Part shown: piece after piece, positions 16,811 through 25,404 of the stretch
Layout: every line of letters starts with the position of its first letter
How positions within the stretch are numbered: position 1 is the first letter of the stretch
DNA from: UBA6168 sp964508135
GTDB lineage: Bacteria; Bacteroidota; Bacteroidia; Chitinophagales; Saprospiraceae
DNA length: 64,000 bases
Assembly (NCBI GenBank): GCA_964508135.1
Contig: CAZDSU010000025.1
Span: forward strand, 19,606-83,605
Direction of reading: 5' to 3'
Notes under the pieces: model-generated
The model's database searches: none
The model's input: only the letters and a program-made list of their open reading frames with translations
What the model was told of the DNA's origin: nothing
Program-made: the position numbers and the translations under genes

Positions 16811-17503
16811 ATGAAAAGAAAAGATTTTCTCAAGATTTCTACGCTTGCTGCCGCGGGTACGTTGGCAGGGTTGTTTCTTCCCGTCAAGGTGTTCGCCAAT
16901 CCAGCCGATACCCGGCTCATCAGGCTTCATTCACTCGAAGAGGAAGCCTACCTCCTCTGGTTGGCAAGGCTGGTTGTAAGTGCTTTGGTTACTACGCTGG
17001 TTGCCAAGAAAGTAGAGAGCTGGTTCGGTAGCTGCCAATGCAACGGTGGGGCTTGTTCAGCCAACACCCCTGCCTCAAGTGCGTACAGCAACACCGACGG
17101 TGTTTACGCCTACGCCAACAACGACCGCCGTTTCCTTACGCAAAACATCCGTGACTCCCAGGTCAGCTTTACGAATGTTTCGGTACCGTTCCTGACGCAC
17201 GACAACGCACAGTTGATGAATGTCGAAGGTCCCTTTCTTGCCGGGATGTGCTGGGCAGCCGCAGATGTTGCCCGTGAAGAAGGCGTGAGCCGGGCACGTC
17301 AGTTGTTCATTCCCCGCTACGAAATTTCCAATGGTGGCTACCGGTTCGACATCCGTCCTTGCGACCCGACCACATTCGGCTCTGATGCTGGCAAAACCAG
17401 CATCGCTTTTGCTCCAAAATATGGCGGCGGCATAGTGAAAGTCACGGCTCGAGACAATTCTGGCAGGAACGTTTGGCAGAGGAACTATGAAATGGAGATG
17501 TAA
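16811..17503 (+). CDS. Exported protein of unknown function
   Basis: The ATG at 16811 starts a clear export signal (MKRKDFLKISTLAAAGTLAG, cleavage likely near FANPA); an upstream in-frame ATG (16778) would put 11 residues before it. The 230-residue product has a mid-region rich in Asn, Ala and Ser with several Cys (SCQCNGGACS) that may form disulphides. No domain recognised. It is divergent to the Liv operon and could share its regulation, but nothing shows this directly. Confidence 0.65.
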   Translation: MKRKDFLKISTLAAAGTLAGLFLPVKVFANPADTRLIRLHSLEEEAYLLWLARLVVSALVTTLVAKKVESWFGSCQCNGGACSANTPASSAYSNTDGVYAYANNDRRFLTQNIRDSQVSFTNVSVPFLTHDNAQLMNVEGPFLAGMCWAAADVAREEGVSRARQLFIPRYEISNGGYRFDIRPCDPTTFGSDAGKTSIAFAPKYGGGIVKVTARDNSGRNVWQRNYEMEM

Positions 17504-17672
17504 ATGTTCTCTCTCCCCAAAAAACCATTTTTTTCTTTTAATTCTTCTACCCGTTTGTAAAAAAATAGTCACCCAACAGTTTTAAATTTCTGGCACAATT
17601 CAACAAAAAGTGCCGAAAATTTGACTTTCCAAAAAAATCCTCCCATCTTCCCAGCGTCACACAAATCAACTA

Positions 17673-18389
17673 ATGACCGCTGACGTAAACCACAACATCA
17701 CCACCGCCTTTCATGACAAAAAGCTCCTTACCAAGGGCGAGTTGCTCCATCGGTTGGAAGCGGTGTACCCCGGTGTGTCGGAGGAGACGCTGAGTTGGCG
17801 CATCCATGAACTAAAATCGAAGGGGGTGCTGGAAAGCCCAGGCAGGGGGATGTACCGATTGTCGGTAAGGGAAGATTTCATCCCTGTCTTTTCCAACCTG
17901 TCCAAGCGCATCGCTGCATTGCTGGCGAAGGAACTGCCGCTGGTCAACACCTGCATCTGGGAGACCCGCTGGCTGAACGTCTGGATGGAACTGCAACCTG
18001 CCTGCAACTGGACGCTCGTGGAAGCGGAGAAAAACGCCCTCGATGCCATATTCAACCACTTGACAGGGCTATCAAAAAAAGTGTTTCTCCAGCCCGACCG
18101 CACCGTCATGGAATTATACGTGCTGTCGTTGGATGAAGCCATCATTGTGAAGCCCTTGGTATCCGAAGCACCGTTGATGCGAGGGGGCAAAATCACGACG
18201 GCAGCCCCTGAGAAAATGCTGGTGGACATCGTGGCAGAGCCAAGCATCTTCGTGGCCCAGCAAGGGGAACTGGACCGGATTTATGAGAATGCCTTTTCGC
18301 AGGTACTCATTCACCAAAACAGGCTGCTACGCTATGCCCGGCGGCGGAAACGGGAGGTGAAGGTGCTGAGCTTCGTCCCTGAATACTGA
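17673..18389 (+). CDS. AbiEi-like / DUF6577-type winged-helix protein
   Basis: A 238-residue protein with an N-terminal winged helix (LLTKGELLHRLEAVYPGVSEETLSWRIHELKSKG fold, residues ~20-60, ending GRGMYRLS) and a C-terminal part in the style of AbiEi-type antitoxins (GGKITTAAPEKMLVDIVAEP). Such proteins pair with nucleotidyltransferase toxins, but no partner is adjacent here. It lies 146 bases upstream of the DUF499 gene on the same strand and might be a regulator of that defence operon. That is inference from position. Confidence 0.6.
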   Translation: MTADVNHNITTAFHDKKLLTKGELLHRLEAVYPGVSEETLSWRIHELKSKGVLESPGRGMYRLSVREDFIPVFSNLSKRIAALLAKELPLVNTCIWETRWLNVWMELQPACNWTLVEAEKNALDAIFNHLTGLSKKVFLQPDRTVMELYVLSLDEAIIVKPLVSEAPLMRGGKITTAAPEKMLVDIVAEPSIFVAQQGELDRIYENAFSQVLIHQNRLLRYARRRKREVKVLSFVPEY

Positions 18390-18535
18390 CGACTGTCAAA
18401 TCTTCCAAAATGAAATTATGATTCCCGAGCCTGCTCAATAACCACATGGTAATTCTCGCATATCAACCGCTCTAATTTAATTTTTCTCTCTACCTTGCCT
18501 CCCCGTTCAACGCAAACCCAAAGTCCTTTTCAAAT

Positions 18536-21500
18536 ATGAAAAACCTGCAAGAACTCCTCGGTCCTCGTCAATCCGTTTTTGACAAGTCTCGCCGGGACGT
18601 GGTACTCGATATTACCGACCTGACCGAAGGCAAGATTGACCCAACCACCTTTTTCGCTGAAAACTACATCACCCAAGGCATGAAGTCCCTGTACCAGGCT
18701 GTTTTCAAGCGCTTGGAAGGGAACACCGACGACGGCGTGTTCAAGTTGACACAAACCATGGGCGGTGGTAAGACCCACAACATGATTGCCGTCGGGCTAC
18801 TAGCGCAACACCCTGAATTCCGCCAAAAGGTGATGAAGGAGGTATATGAAACCACCTTTCAAGAACCAGCAAAAGTGATTGGCTTCACGGGCAGGGAAAA
18901 TCCACGCTACGGCATTTGGGGGCACATCGCCGAGCAACTGGGCAAACGGGATTTATTCAAAGAATACTACGACCCGCTCGAAGCGCCAGGACAGTCGGCT
19001 TGGATAAACTTACTGAAAGGCGAAAAAGTCGTGATACTGCTTGACGAGTTGCCGCCTTATTTCCAAGCGGCAAAGGCCAAGCAAATAGGGAATTCCGACT
19101 TGGCCGTCGTCACAACGCAGGCGCTATCCAACCTGCTTGCTGCCATTGGCAAGGTGGAATTGAAAAACGTGGTGCTCATCATTTCCGACCTCACCGCCAA
19201 TTACGCCGAAGGCTCCGAAATGATTTCCCAAATGCTGGACAATTATGGAGCAGAGGTGAACCGGGTTGCCAAAAACTTCACCCCAGTACAACAGACTGGC
19301 GACGAAATTTACCATATCCTGCGCACCAAGTTGTTTCAAAATGAGGCAAAGGCTTCCGATGTGGACGAAATCGCCGCTGCCTACGCCGCCGCTATCAAGG
19401 AAGCGAGGCAAATGGAAATCACCACCGAAACGCCGGAACGTTTCGCTGCGGCAGTCAAAGATTCATTCCCTTTCCACCCGGCGGTCAAAGACCTTTATGC
19501 CCGTTTCAAGGAAAACCCCGGCTTCATGCAGACCCGTGGCTTGATTCGCTTCATGCGCACGGTCGTTTCTCGGATGTGGGATGAAAAGGACGGCTGGGCT
19601 GACAAGGTTTCCCTCATCGCCCCGCACGATGTTGACCTGAACGACTCCGATACCCTGACCGAAATTGCCTCCATCAATTCCAGCCTGACCAATGCCATTT
19701 CGCACGACATCGCCGGAAACCCGCCAGCCGTGGCAGAAAACCTGGACGATGCCTTGGGCAACGACATGGCGACGAAAACAGCGAAGCTCATCCTGATGTC
19801 CTCGTTGGCAACGGTGCAGAATTCCATCCGGGGCTTGAAGGACACAGAAATCATCAGGAACCTATGCGCTCCTGGCGTCAATATTTCCGAAATCCAGTCG
19901 AAAGTCCTGCCGGAATTAAAAAGCAATTGTTGGTACTTGCACCTCGACAATGCGGGCAATTTCCTGTTCAAAAACGTCCAAAATGTCGTGGCAAAGCTGA
20001 AGGACTATGTCTCCGGCTATACGGACGAGGGCATCGAGCCGGAAATCCGCAAAAAACTGGAAGAGGTCTTCAACCCAGAAGACAGGGATTGCTATCAAAA
20101 AGTCTTTGCATTAACTTCGCTGGACGGTATTTCCATTGATGCCAGCCAAGTGGCATTGGTGATTTACAAGCCATATCCCGGTGGCAAAATACACCCCGAC
20201 CTCCAAAAACTGTACGATGATGCCACCTGGCGCAACCGAATGATGTTCCTCACGGGTGATGCCCATTCGATGGAGGCCATTTACCAAAACGTCAAGGCGT
20301 TGAAGGGCATCGAGGCCATCATCGGGGAATTCGCTTCGGAGAAAATGCCGAAAAACGACCCGCAATTCATCGAAGCCGAGAAGCTGCGGGAAAACTTCCT
20401 GTTCAAGTTCCGCAGCGCCGTCACCACTGCTTTTGTCAAACTCTATTACCCCACCAAAAACGGCCTACTCGACGCCAATTTTCAAATGCACTTTTCCGGC
20501 AACGACTACCGGGGCGAGAAGCAAATCGTCGAGACGCTGAAAGAAAAGCGCAAGTTCACCGAAGACGTGACCAGCGACACTTTTGTGAAATATGTGGAGG
20601 GCAAACTTTTTGGCACCCAAAAAAGCTTGCCTTGGCGGGACATCAAATCCAAAGCCGCCCAAAGCCCCGACTGGCTCTGGCACAAACCCAATGCGCTCGA
20701 CCAACTCAAAGAGGAAATGCTTCGCAAAGACCTCTGGCGGGCTAATGGCGACTGGATTGAAAAAGGGCCTTTCCCGCCGCCACGCACCAGCGTCGCCATC
20801 CGGGAAATTGAACGGAACGACGACACCGGGGAAGTCAGGCTCAAAATCATCCCCACCCACGGCGATACCATCCACTACGAAATAGGCGATAGCCAGGTGA
20901 CCACCGCTTCCAGTACCTTGGACATTCAGGAGCCTTTCACGTCCAAGGATTTGAAGCTCTCTTTTCTATGCGTGGACAGCAAGGGCAGGCATGAAACCGG
21001 CGAGCCGGAACATTGGCAAAACCGCATCACGCTCAAGCACCGCTTTTTTCAAGACGGTAATCGTCAAATGCTCGAACTTCAAGCTGCGCCTCGTGCCACC
21101 ATCAAATACACCACCGACGGCAGCGACCCGCTCACTGCCGGGGGCGTTTACGAAAGTCCGGTGGAAATTCCAGACGGTGTGAAAATCGTGGTGGCCGCTG
21201 CTGAAAAACAGGGCATCCGCTCCGAAACCAAGACCATCCGGGTGCCGGAAAAAACCGCAGGAGGCGCTACCGTTGACAAGTTGTCGCCCGCCATTTGGAA
21301 GAAACGACTCAAAAAAGAATCAACTGCCGAGGTTTTCGAGTGGCTGAACTGGATGAAAAAGCATGAAGTTCAACTCTCGGAAATCACCCTTGCTATTGAA
21401 GACGACAATTGGATTTTGCTGGAAACTTCGCCCATGCAAAAATTTGACCATCCCCAATTGTCTAAAATGCTTACCTTTCTTCAAGAGATGCTGGCAGGAG

Positions 21501-21610
21501 GCAAGCTAAAACTCGAAGCCGGAAAACTACATTTCAAAACAGGACAACACTTAACAGACTATGTTAGAGACACTAGAGAAGACTTCAAAATCGAAGACAT
21601 TGAGCAATAG
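18536..21610 (+). CDS. DUF499 ATPase of a predicted anti-phage system
   Basis: The 1024-residue protein carries an AAA+/P-loop ATPase: Walker A TMGGGKTHNM (~77-86) and Walker B VVILLDELPPYF (~162-173). Residues ~860-905 have the IKYTTDGSDPLT pattern of a chitobiase/beta-sandwich (CHB_HEX_C-like) repeat, and the C-terminus is a helical DUF499-type region. DUF499 proteins occur with DUF3780, DUF1156 methyltransferases and PLD-helicases in predicted defence islands, which is exactly the set here. First gene of the set; the DUF3780 start overlaps its end by 50 bases. Mechanism is not established. Confidence 0.85.
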   Translation: MKNLQELLGPRQSVFDKSRRDVVLDITDLTEGKIDPTTFFAENYITQGMKSLYQAVFKRLEGNTDDGVFKLTQTMGGGKTHNMIAVGLLAQHPEFRQKVMKEVYETTFQEPAKVIGFTGRENPRYGIWGHIAEQLGKRDLFKEYYDPLEAPGQSAWINLLKGEKVVILLDELPPYFQAAKAKQIGNSDLAVVTTQALSNLLAAIGKVELKNVVLIISDLTANYAEGSEMISQMLDNYGAEVNRVAKNFTPVQQTGDEIYHILRTKLFQNEAKASDVDEIAAAYAAAIKEARQMEITTETPERFAAAVKDSFPFHPAVKDLYARFKENPGFMQTRGLIRFMRTVVSRMWDEKDGWADKVSLIAPHDVDLNDSDTLTEIASINSSLTNAISHDIAGNPPAVAENLDDALGNDMATKTAKLILMSSLATVQNSIRGLKDTEIIRNLCAPGVNISEIQSKVLPELKSNCWYLHLDNAGNFLFKNVQNVVAKLKDYVSGYTDEGIEPEIRKKLEEVFNPEDRDCYQKVFALTSLDGISIDASQVALVIYKPYPGGKIHPDLQKLYDDATWRNRMMFLTGDAHSMEAIYQNVKALKGIEAIIGEFASEKMPKNDPQFIEAEKLRENFLFKFRSAVTTAFVKLYYPTKNGLLDANFQMHFSGNDYRGEKQIVETLKEKRKFTEDVTSDTFVKYVEGKLFGTQKSLPWRDIKSKAAQSPDWLWHKPNALDQLKEEMLRKDLWRANGDWIEKGPFPPPRTSVAIREIERNDDTGEVRLKIIPTHGDTIHYEIGDSQVTTASSTLDIQEPFTSKDLKLSFLCVDSKGRHETGEPEHWQNRITLKHRFFQDGNRQMLELQAAPRATIKYTTDGSDPLTAGGVYESPVEIPDGVKIVVAAAEKQGIRSETKTIRVPEKTAGGATVDKLSPAIWKKRLKKESTAEVFEWLNWMKKHEVQLSEITLAIEDDNWILLETSPMQKFDHPQLSKMLTFLQEMLAGGKLKLEAGKLHFKTGQHLTDYVRDTREDFKIEDIEQ

Positions 21611-22220
21611 CAAGAACATACTGGACTTTGGTTTCAATCCGCAGGACACGGAGCACCATTTTCTTGTTTTTGTCAAACCCGGCAAGAAGGAGGTCGTGAT
21701 TTTCGAGCAGTTTCAATACGACCCGGCGCTGAGCTGGAACAAGCTGGCGTATGAAATCACTGGCTCCAATTCCTCCGCCAAAGTCATCTTGCCCCACCTA
21801 AAATGGGAGCTTATCAAAGAAGAGGTTCGGGCAGAGTTCAACCGTCGACTCAAAAGCAACAACCAACCAATTGCCAACTGGAAAACGGAGTCCAATTACC
21901 TGCACCGCCTGTTTGGCAAAGAACTGCTCGTGCTCGCCTGGGCCATTGAAGATGCCGACCCCGGTGCTGTGCAGCTTGCCATCCAAAACTGGCTGGGCCT
22001 AAAACCCGAAGAACGCTGGTGGCTCTTCACCATCACCAATGCTGCCACGGGCCATGCCCTCAACGGCAAAGGAAAGGGCTGGCGCAAAGCGCTTCGCTAT
22101 GCCCTTACTGAAAACCCCGTGACCGCAAACCGCATTGACATGAACATCTACAACGAACGGACGGTGACCGCCCCCACGCTGTTCATGGAACCAGACCCGG
22201 AGGCAGATTTGTATAAGTAA
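21561..22220 (+). CDS. DUF3780 protein of a predicted anti-phage system
   Basis: A 219-residue protein with the DUF3780 layout (FGFNPQDTEHHFLVFVKPG, then LAWAIEDADPG, then LKPEERWWLFTITNAATG, then KGWRKALRYALTENP). It has no recognisable catalytic motif. In known neighbourhoods it accompanies DUF499 and DUF1156, so a structural or adaptor role is likely. The frame starts at ATG 21561 inside the DUF499 gene; an overlap of 50 bases is long but the downstream ATG would remove part of the N-terminus. Tight coupling indicates co-expression. Confidence 0.8.
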   Translation: MLETLEKTSKSKTLSNSKNILDFGFNPQDTEHHFLVFVKPGKKEVVIFEQFQYDPALSWNKLAYEITGSNSSAKVILPHLKWELIKEEVRAEFNRRLKSNNQPIANWKTESNYLHRLFGKELLVLAWAIEDADPGAVQLAIQNWLGLKPEERWWLFTITNAATGHALNGKGKGWRKALRYALTENPVTANRIDMNIYNERTVTAPTLFMEPDPEADLYK

Positions 22221-22234
22221 ATGAAATTTGTAAC

Positions 22235-23407
22235 ATGGAATCTTTGAACGAAGAACTGATTAATCAACAGATAGACAATTCACAAGAAGATGACCCCGGT
22301 GTTGAGCAGGAGGATACTTCTTCATTGATTGACATAAAAGAACCATTTGACCCAAAAAAAATAGATATTGACACAAAAAACCCTGCATTATATCTTATCC
22401 TCAAAAGACTCAAAGCAAATCCCCCAGCTATTGACTTGTACCCTGATTTTCAACGAAAGGGAGGAATTTGGAGCCTTACCAAGCAAAGCCAACTTATTGA
22501 ATCTATCTTGATGCGCTTGCCCTTACCTGCTTTCTATTTTGATGGCAGCGACGAAAATAACTGGTTGGTGGTGGATGGATTGCAAAGGCTTACGACTTTA
22601 AAGGAATATATTATTGATGAATCTTTCCCACTTGTGCACCTTGAATTTTTGACCCAACTCGACGGGAAGTATTTTCAAGATTTACCAGATGAGTTCCAGC
22701 GTAGGATTGAAGAGACTGAAATCATCGCTTACATCATCAAACCTGGCACTCCCGAAGACGTCAAGTTCAATATTTTCAAACGAATTAACACTGGTGGAGA
22801 ACCATTGACGCCACAAGAAATCCGCCATGCACTTAATCAAGGTCTTCCTGCAAAGGAAATTGCTGCGCTGGCAAAAGTGCCAGCTTTCAGACAAGCAACA
22901 GGCAATATCAATCCTGACCGTATGCTCGACAGAGATTTTGTTAATCGTTTTGTAGCCTTTTACTTAACTCCTTATGATAGCTATGAACCAGATTTGGATA
23001 CTTTCCTCAATAAGGGAATGAGAAAACTTAAAGAGCCTGAGGTTAACCTCGGAAAATTGGAGTACGATTTTACCAAAGCTATGCAAACTGCCAATGCGGT
23101 TTTTGGAAGGCATGCTTTTCGAAAACTGTATGCGCTCAACGAGCGCCGAAAGCCCCTTAGTAAAGCGCTGTTCGAGGTCTGGTCTGTTGCATTAGCTAAA
23201 TTAAACGATGGCGAAAGGAAAGAACTGGAAAAGAGGAAGGGCAAAGTGGTAAAAGAATTCATCAGAATAATGAACGAAGATGAAGGGTTCCGAAATGCTA
23301 TTTCACAAGCGACAGGGGACAAAACGAGGGTGGCAAAGCGTTACTCTACCATCGAAAAACTAATAAAGCAAATACTCCATCAAGATGTTGAAACGATTAC
23401 AAATTAA
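22235..23407 (+). CDS. DUF262 (ParB/GmrS-like) protein
   Basis: The 390-residue product has the DUF262 core: FQRKGGIWSLTKQSQLIESI (~70-90), LPLPAFYF, the DGLQRLTTL motif (variant of DGQQR, ~111) and FKRINTGGEPLTPQEIRHA (~178-196). DUF262 proteins such as GmrS bind or cleave nucleotides/DNA in restriction systems; a partner DUF1524 nuclease is absent here. It precedes a DUF3696-type ATPase whose start overlaps it by 23 bases. G+C is lower (about 43% on a sampled line) than in the flanking DUF499 and DUF1156 genes, suggesting that this gene and the next came in as a cassette. Confidence 0.8.
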   Translation: MESLNEELINQQIDNSQEDDPGVEQEDTSSLIDIKEPFDPKKIDIDTKNPALYLILKRLKANPPAIDLYPDFQRKGGIWSLTKQSQLIESILMRLPLPAFYFDGSDENNWLVVDGLQRLTTLKEYIIDESFPLVHLEFLTQLDGKYFQDLPDEFQRRIEETEIIAYIIKPGTPEDVKFNIFKRINTGGEPLTPQEIRHALNQGLPAKEIAALAKVPAFRQATGNINPDRMLDRDFVNRFVAFYLTPYDSYEPDLDTFLNKGMRKLKEPEVNLGKLEYDFTKAMQTANAVFGRHAFRKLYALNERRKPLSKALFEVWSVALAKLNDGERKELEKRKGKVVKEFIRIMNEDEGFRNAISQATGDKTRVAKRYSTIEKLIKQILHQDVETITN

Positions 23408-24491
23408 AAATTTCAAAGCCCTCAAAGAAGCTGACATTTCATTGGGCAGGCTCAACCTGCTGGCTGGCATTAATGGCATGGGTAAATCAAGCCTTGTCCA
23501 GATGCTTCTACTTCTAAAGCAATCCAATAGGTTGGAAGATGGGATGTTGGCGTTGAATGATGAGGAATTTGCAGGCTTGGGTAGGGGCAGGGATGTGTAT
23601 TATCAATTTAGCGATGAAAAATACATTTCTTTTGGTTTGGAAAATGATGAAGGAATGTCGAGAAGCTGGCAATTTGAATACCAAGCAGACAGGGAGTTTT
23701 TGCAGAGCGAGCAAAAACATGATTATGGGCAACTGAATGCTAACTTCAACCTCTTTTCAGATAACTTTCAGTATTTGAACGCTGAAAGAATTGGTCCCCG
23801 TGTATCTTATCGCCTATCAACTGGCTATATAGAAAATCGTAAGCAAATCGGCTCAAAAGGAGAATTTGCTGTCCACTATCTTAGTGTCTTTGGTTCCAGC
23901 GAGAAAGTTCTTTTTGATGCCTTGCATCACCCAAAGGCCCGTTCCAGTTCGCTCATCCATGAAGTAGATGCTTGGTTAGGTGAAATTTCACCGGGTACAA
24001 AACTGAATACAACACCTGTTCCTGGCGCTGACATGGTATTGCTCGACATCCAGTTTGAAACTAAAATAGAATACACCAACCGCTATCGCCCCGTCAACGT
24101 CGGCTTCGGCATCAGCTATGTGTTACCAGTCATTTTGGCCCTCCTCATGGCCAAAAAAGACCGTCTCATCATCATCGAAAATCCAGAAGCGCATTTGCAT
24201 CCAAAAGGGCAGGCAGAAATGGGTAGGCTCATGGCACTCGCCGCACAAGCCGGAGCACAAATCATTGCCGAAACGCACAGCGACCATATCCTTAACGGCG
24301 TGAGGGTAGCGGTAAAAAACGGTGACATCCCAAATGACGATGCCCGCATTTTCTTCTTCGACCGCACGACCACCGACTTCGAGCAGTATTCCTATGTCAC
24401 GCCCATCAAGATTGACCACAAGGGCGAACTGAGCGAGTACCCGCCCAACTTCCTCGACGAGTGGAACAACCAACTTTTCAAGCTCATCTAA
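23385..24491 (+). CDS. AAA ATPase, DUF3696 type (Old/RecF-like)
   Basis: A 368-residue ATPase with Walker A GINGMGKSS (~30-38), GFGISYVLPVILALL signature-like segment, Walker B RLIIIENPEAHLHPKGQ (~255-270) and the switch motif IAETHSDHILNGVR. The C-terminal DUF3696 tail is present (YPPNFLDEW). Such OLD/AAA15 ATPases commonly drive toxic or nuclease partners in defence modules. It overlaps DUF262 and is followed 15 bases later by the YoeB-like fusion, so these three form a unit. Confidence 0.8.
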   Translation: MLKRLQIKNFKALKEADISLGRLNLLAGINGMGKSSLVQMLLLLKQSNRLEDGMLALNDEEFAGLGRGRDVYYQFSDEKYISFGLENDEGMSRSWQFEYQADREFLQSEQKHDYGQLNANFNLFSDNFQYLNAERIGPRVSYRLSTGYIENRKQIGSKGEFAVHYLSVFGSSEKVLFDALHHPKARSSSLIHEVDAWLGEISPGTKLNTTPVPGADMVLLDIQFETKIEYTNRYRPVNVGFGISYVLPVILALLMAKKDRLIIIENPEAHLHPKGQAEMGRLMALAAQAGAQIIAETHSDHILNGVRVAVKNGDIPNDDARIFFFDRTTTDFEQYSYVTPIKIDHKGELSEYPPNFLDEWNNQLFKLI

Positions 24492-24506
24492 ACCCCTGCC
24501 CGGCCA

Positions 24507-25370
24507 ATGGAACTCATCCTCAACGAACTTTCCGTTCAAGACCTGGCAGGCACGCCCGACGATGCCCGGCAGGCCATGAATGCTTTGTTGCTGCTTTGCA
24601 AAAAGGCAAAAGACGATATGGGGTGCAATGGGCTTCGGCTACCCAATGCCGATTTTTTCAACCAGGAACTGGTGGCTGGATACACGCTTATTGACTGGAT
24701 GACCGAACCCGCAGGGAATCGTACCTTGCAAACACTGTTCAATGGTCTTCGACGATTGCCTTATTTTGAGGATTTGGAAGAAGCTGCCGAGAATGAGTAC
24801 ATCCTTTCAAAGTTCTACCTCAACGAGCCAGAGCATCCCGCCTTCGACACCGAAGTACATGGCCTCGCCAATGCTTGGCTGAAACGCAGCCTCTCCGTCA
24901 GCTTCTGCTCGCACCCTGTCTGGTCGAAATGCCAAATCGGCCTAACCATTGACCGAAATGAAGCAGGCACCGAGGATGTTGAAGTTTATCATGCCTGTGC
25001 CGACGCCTGTTTAAATGAGGACTTCAAGGAGTGGTTCCGAAAAGAACACCTCCCGCCGTTGCGCACCCACGAGGATGTGGACGTTTGGTTTCCAGTTGAA
25101 CAGTACAACCTGACCGACCAAGCCAAAGACGACCTCATTCTCATGTATGAAGAAAATCTGCACAAGCTGATTGGCGAGATTGAAAGCATGATAAAAGAAA
25201 TCCAAATAGACCCCATGAAGGGCACCGGAAAGCCAAAGACCCTGAAGGGTGACCTTGCGGGCTGGATGTCCAGAAGAGTAACCGATAAACACCGATTGGT
25301 GTACAACTATAAACCAAAAGAAAATGTGCTTGAAATTTATAGATGCTATGACCATTACGACGACAAATAA
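24507..25370 (+). CDS. Unknown N-terminal domain fused to a YoeB-like (RelE superfamily) domain
   Basis: Residues ~1-200 match nothing I know. The final ~80 residues align with the Txe/YoeB ribosome-dependent mRNA interferase: YNLTDQAKDDLILMYEEN, IKEIQIDPMKGTGKP, LKGDLAGWMSRRV, DKHRLVY and the terminal DHY. In E. coli YoeB the catalytic set is Glu46, Arg65, His83 and Tyr84; here Arg (HRLVY) and His-Tyr are kept, but the position of Glu46 is Lys (GKPKTLK). So it may be inactive, altered or held in check by the N-terminal domain. No YefM-like antitoxin gene is adjacent. It is coupled to the DUF3696 ATPase gene, suggesting an ATPase-controlled effector (inference). Confidence 0.65.
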   Translation: MELILNELSVQDLAGTPDDARQAMNALLLLCKKAKDDMGCNGLRLPNADFFNQELVAGYTLIDWMTEPAGNRTLQTLFNGLRRLPYFEDLEEAAENEYILSKFYLNEPEHPAFDTEVHGLANAWLKRSLSVSFCSHPVWSKCQIGLTIDRNEAGTEDVEVYHACADACLNEDFKEWFRKEHLPPLRTHEDVDVWFPVEQYNLTDQAKDDLILMYEENLHKLIGEIESMIKEIQIDPMKGTGKPKTLKGDLAGWMSRRVTDKHRLVYNYKPKENVLEIYRCYDHYDDK

Positions 25371-25404
25371 TTCCTAAACAATCAAGCACTAATTACCATT
25401 CAAA

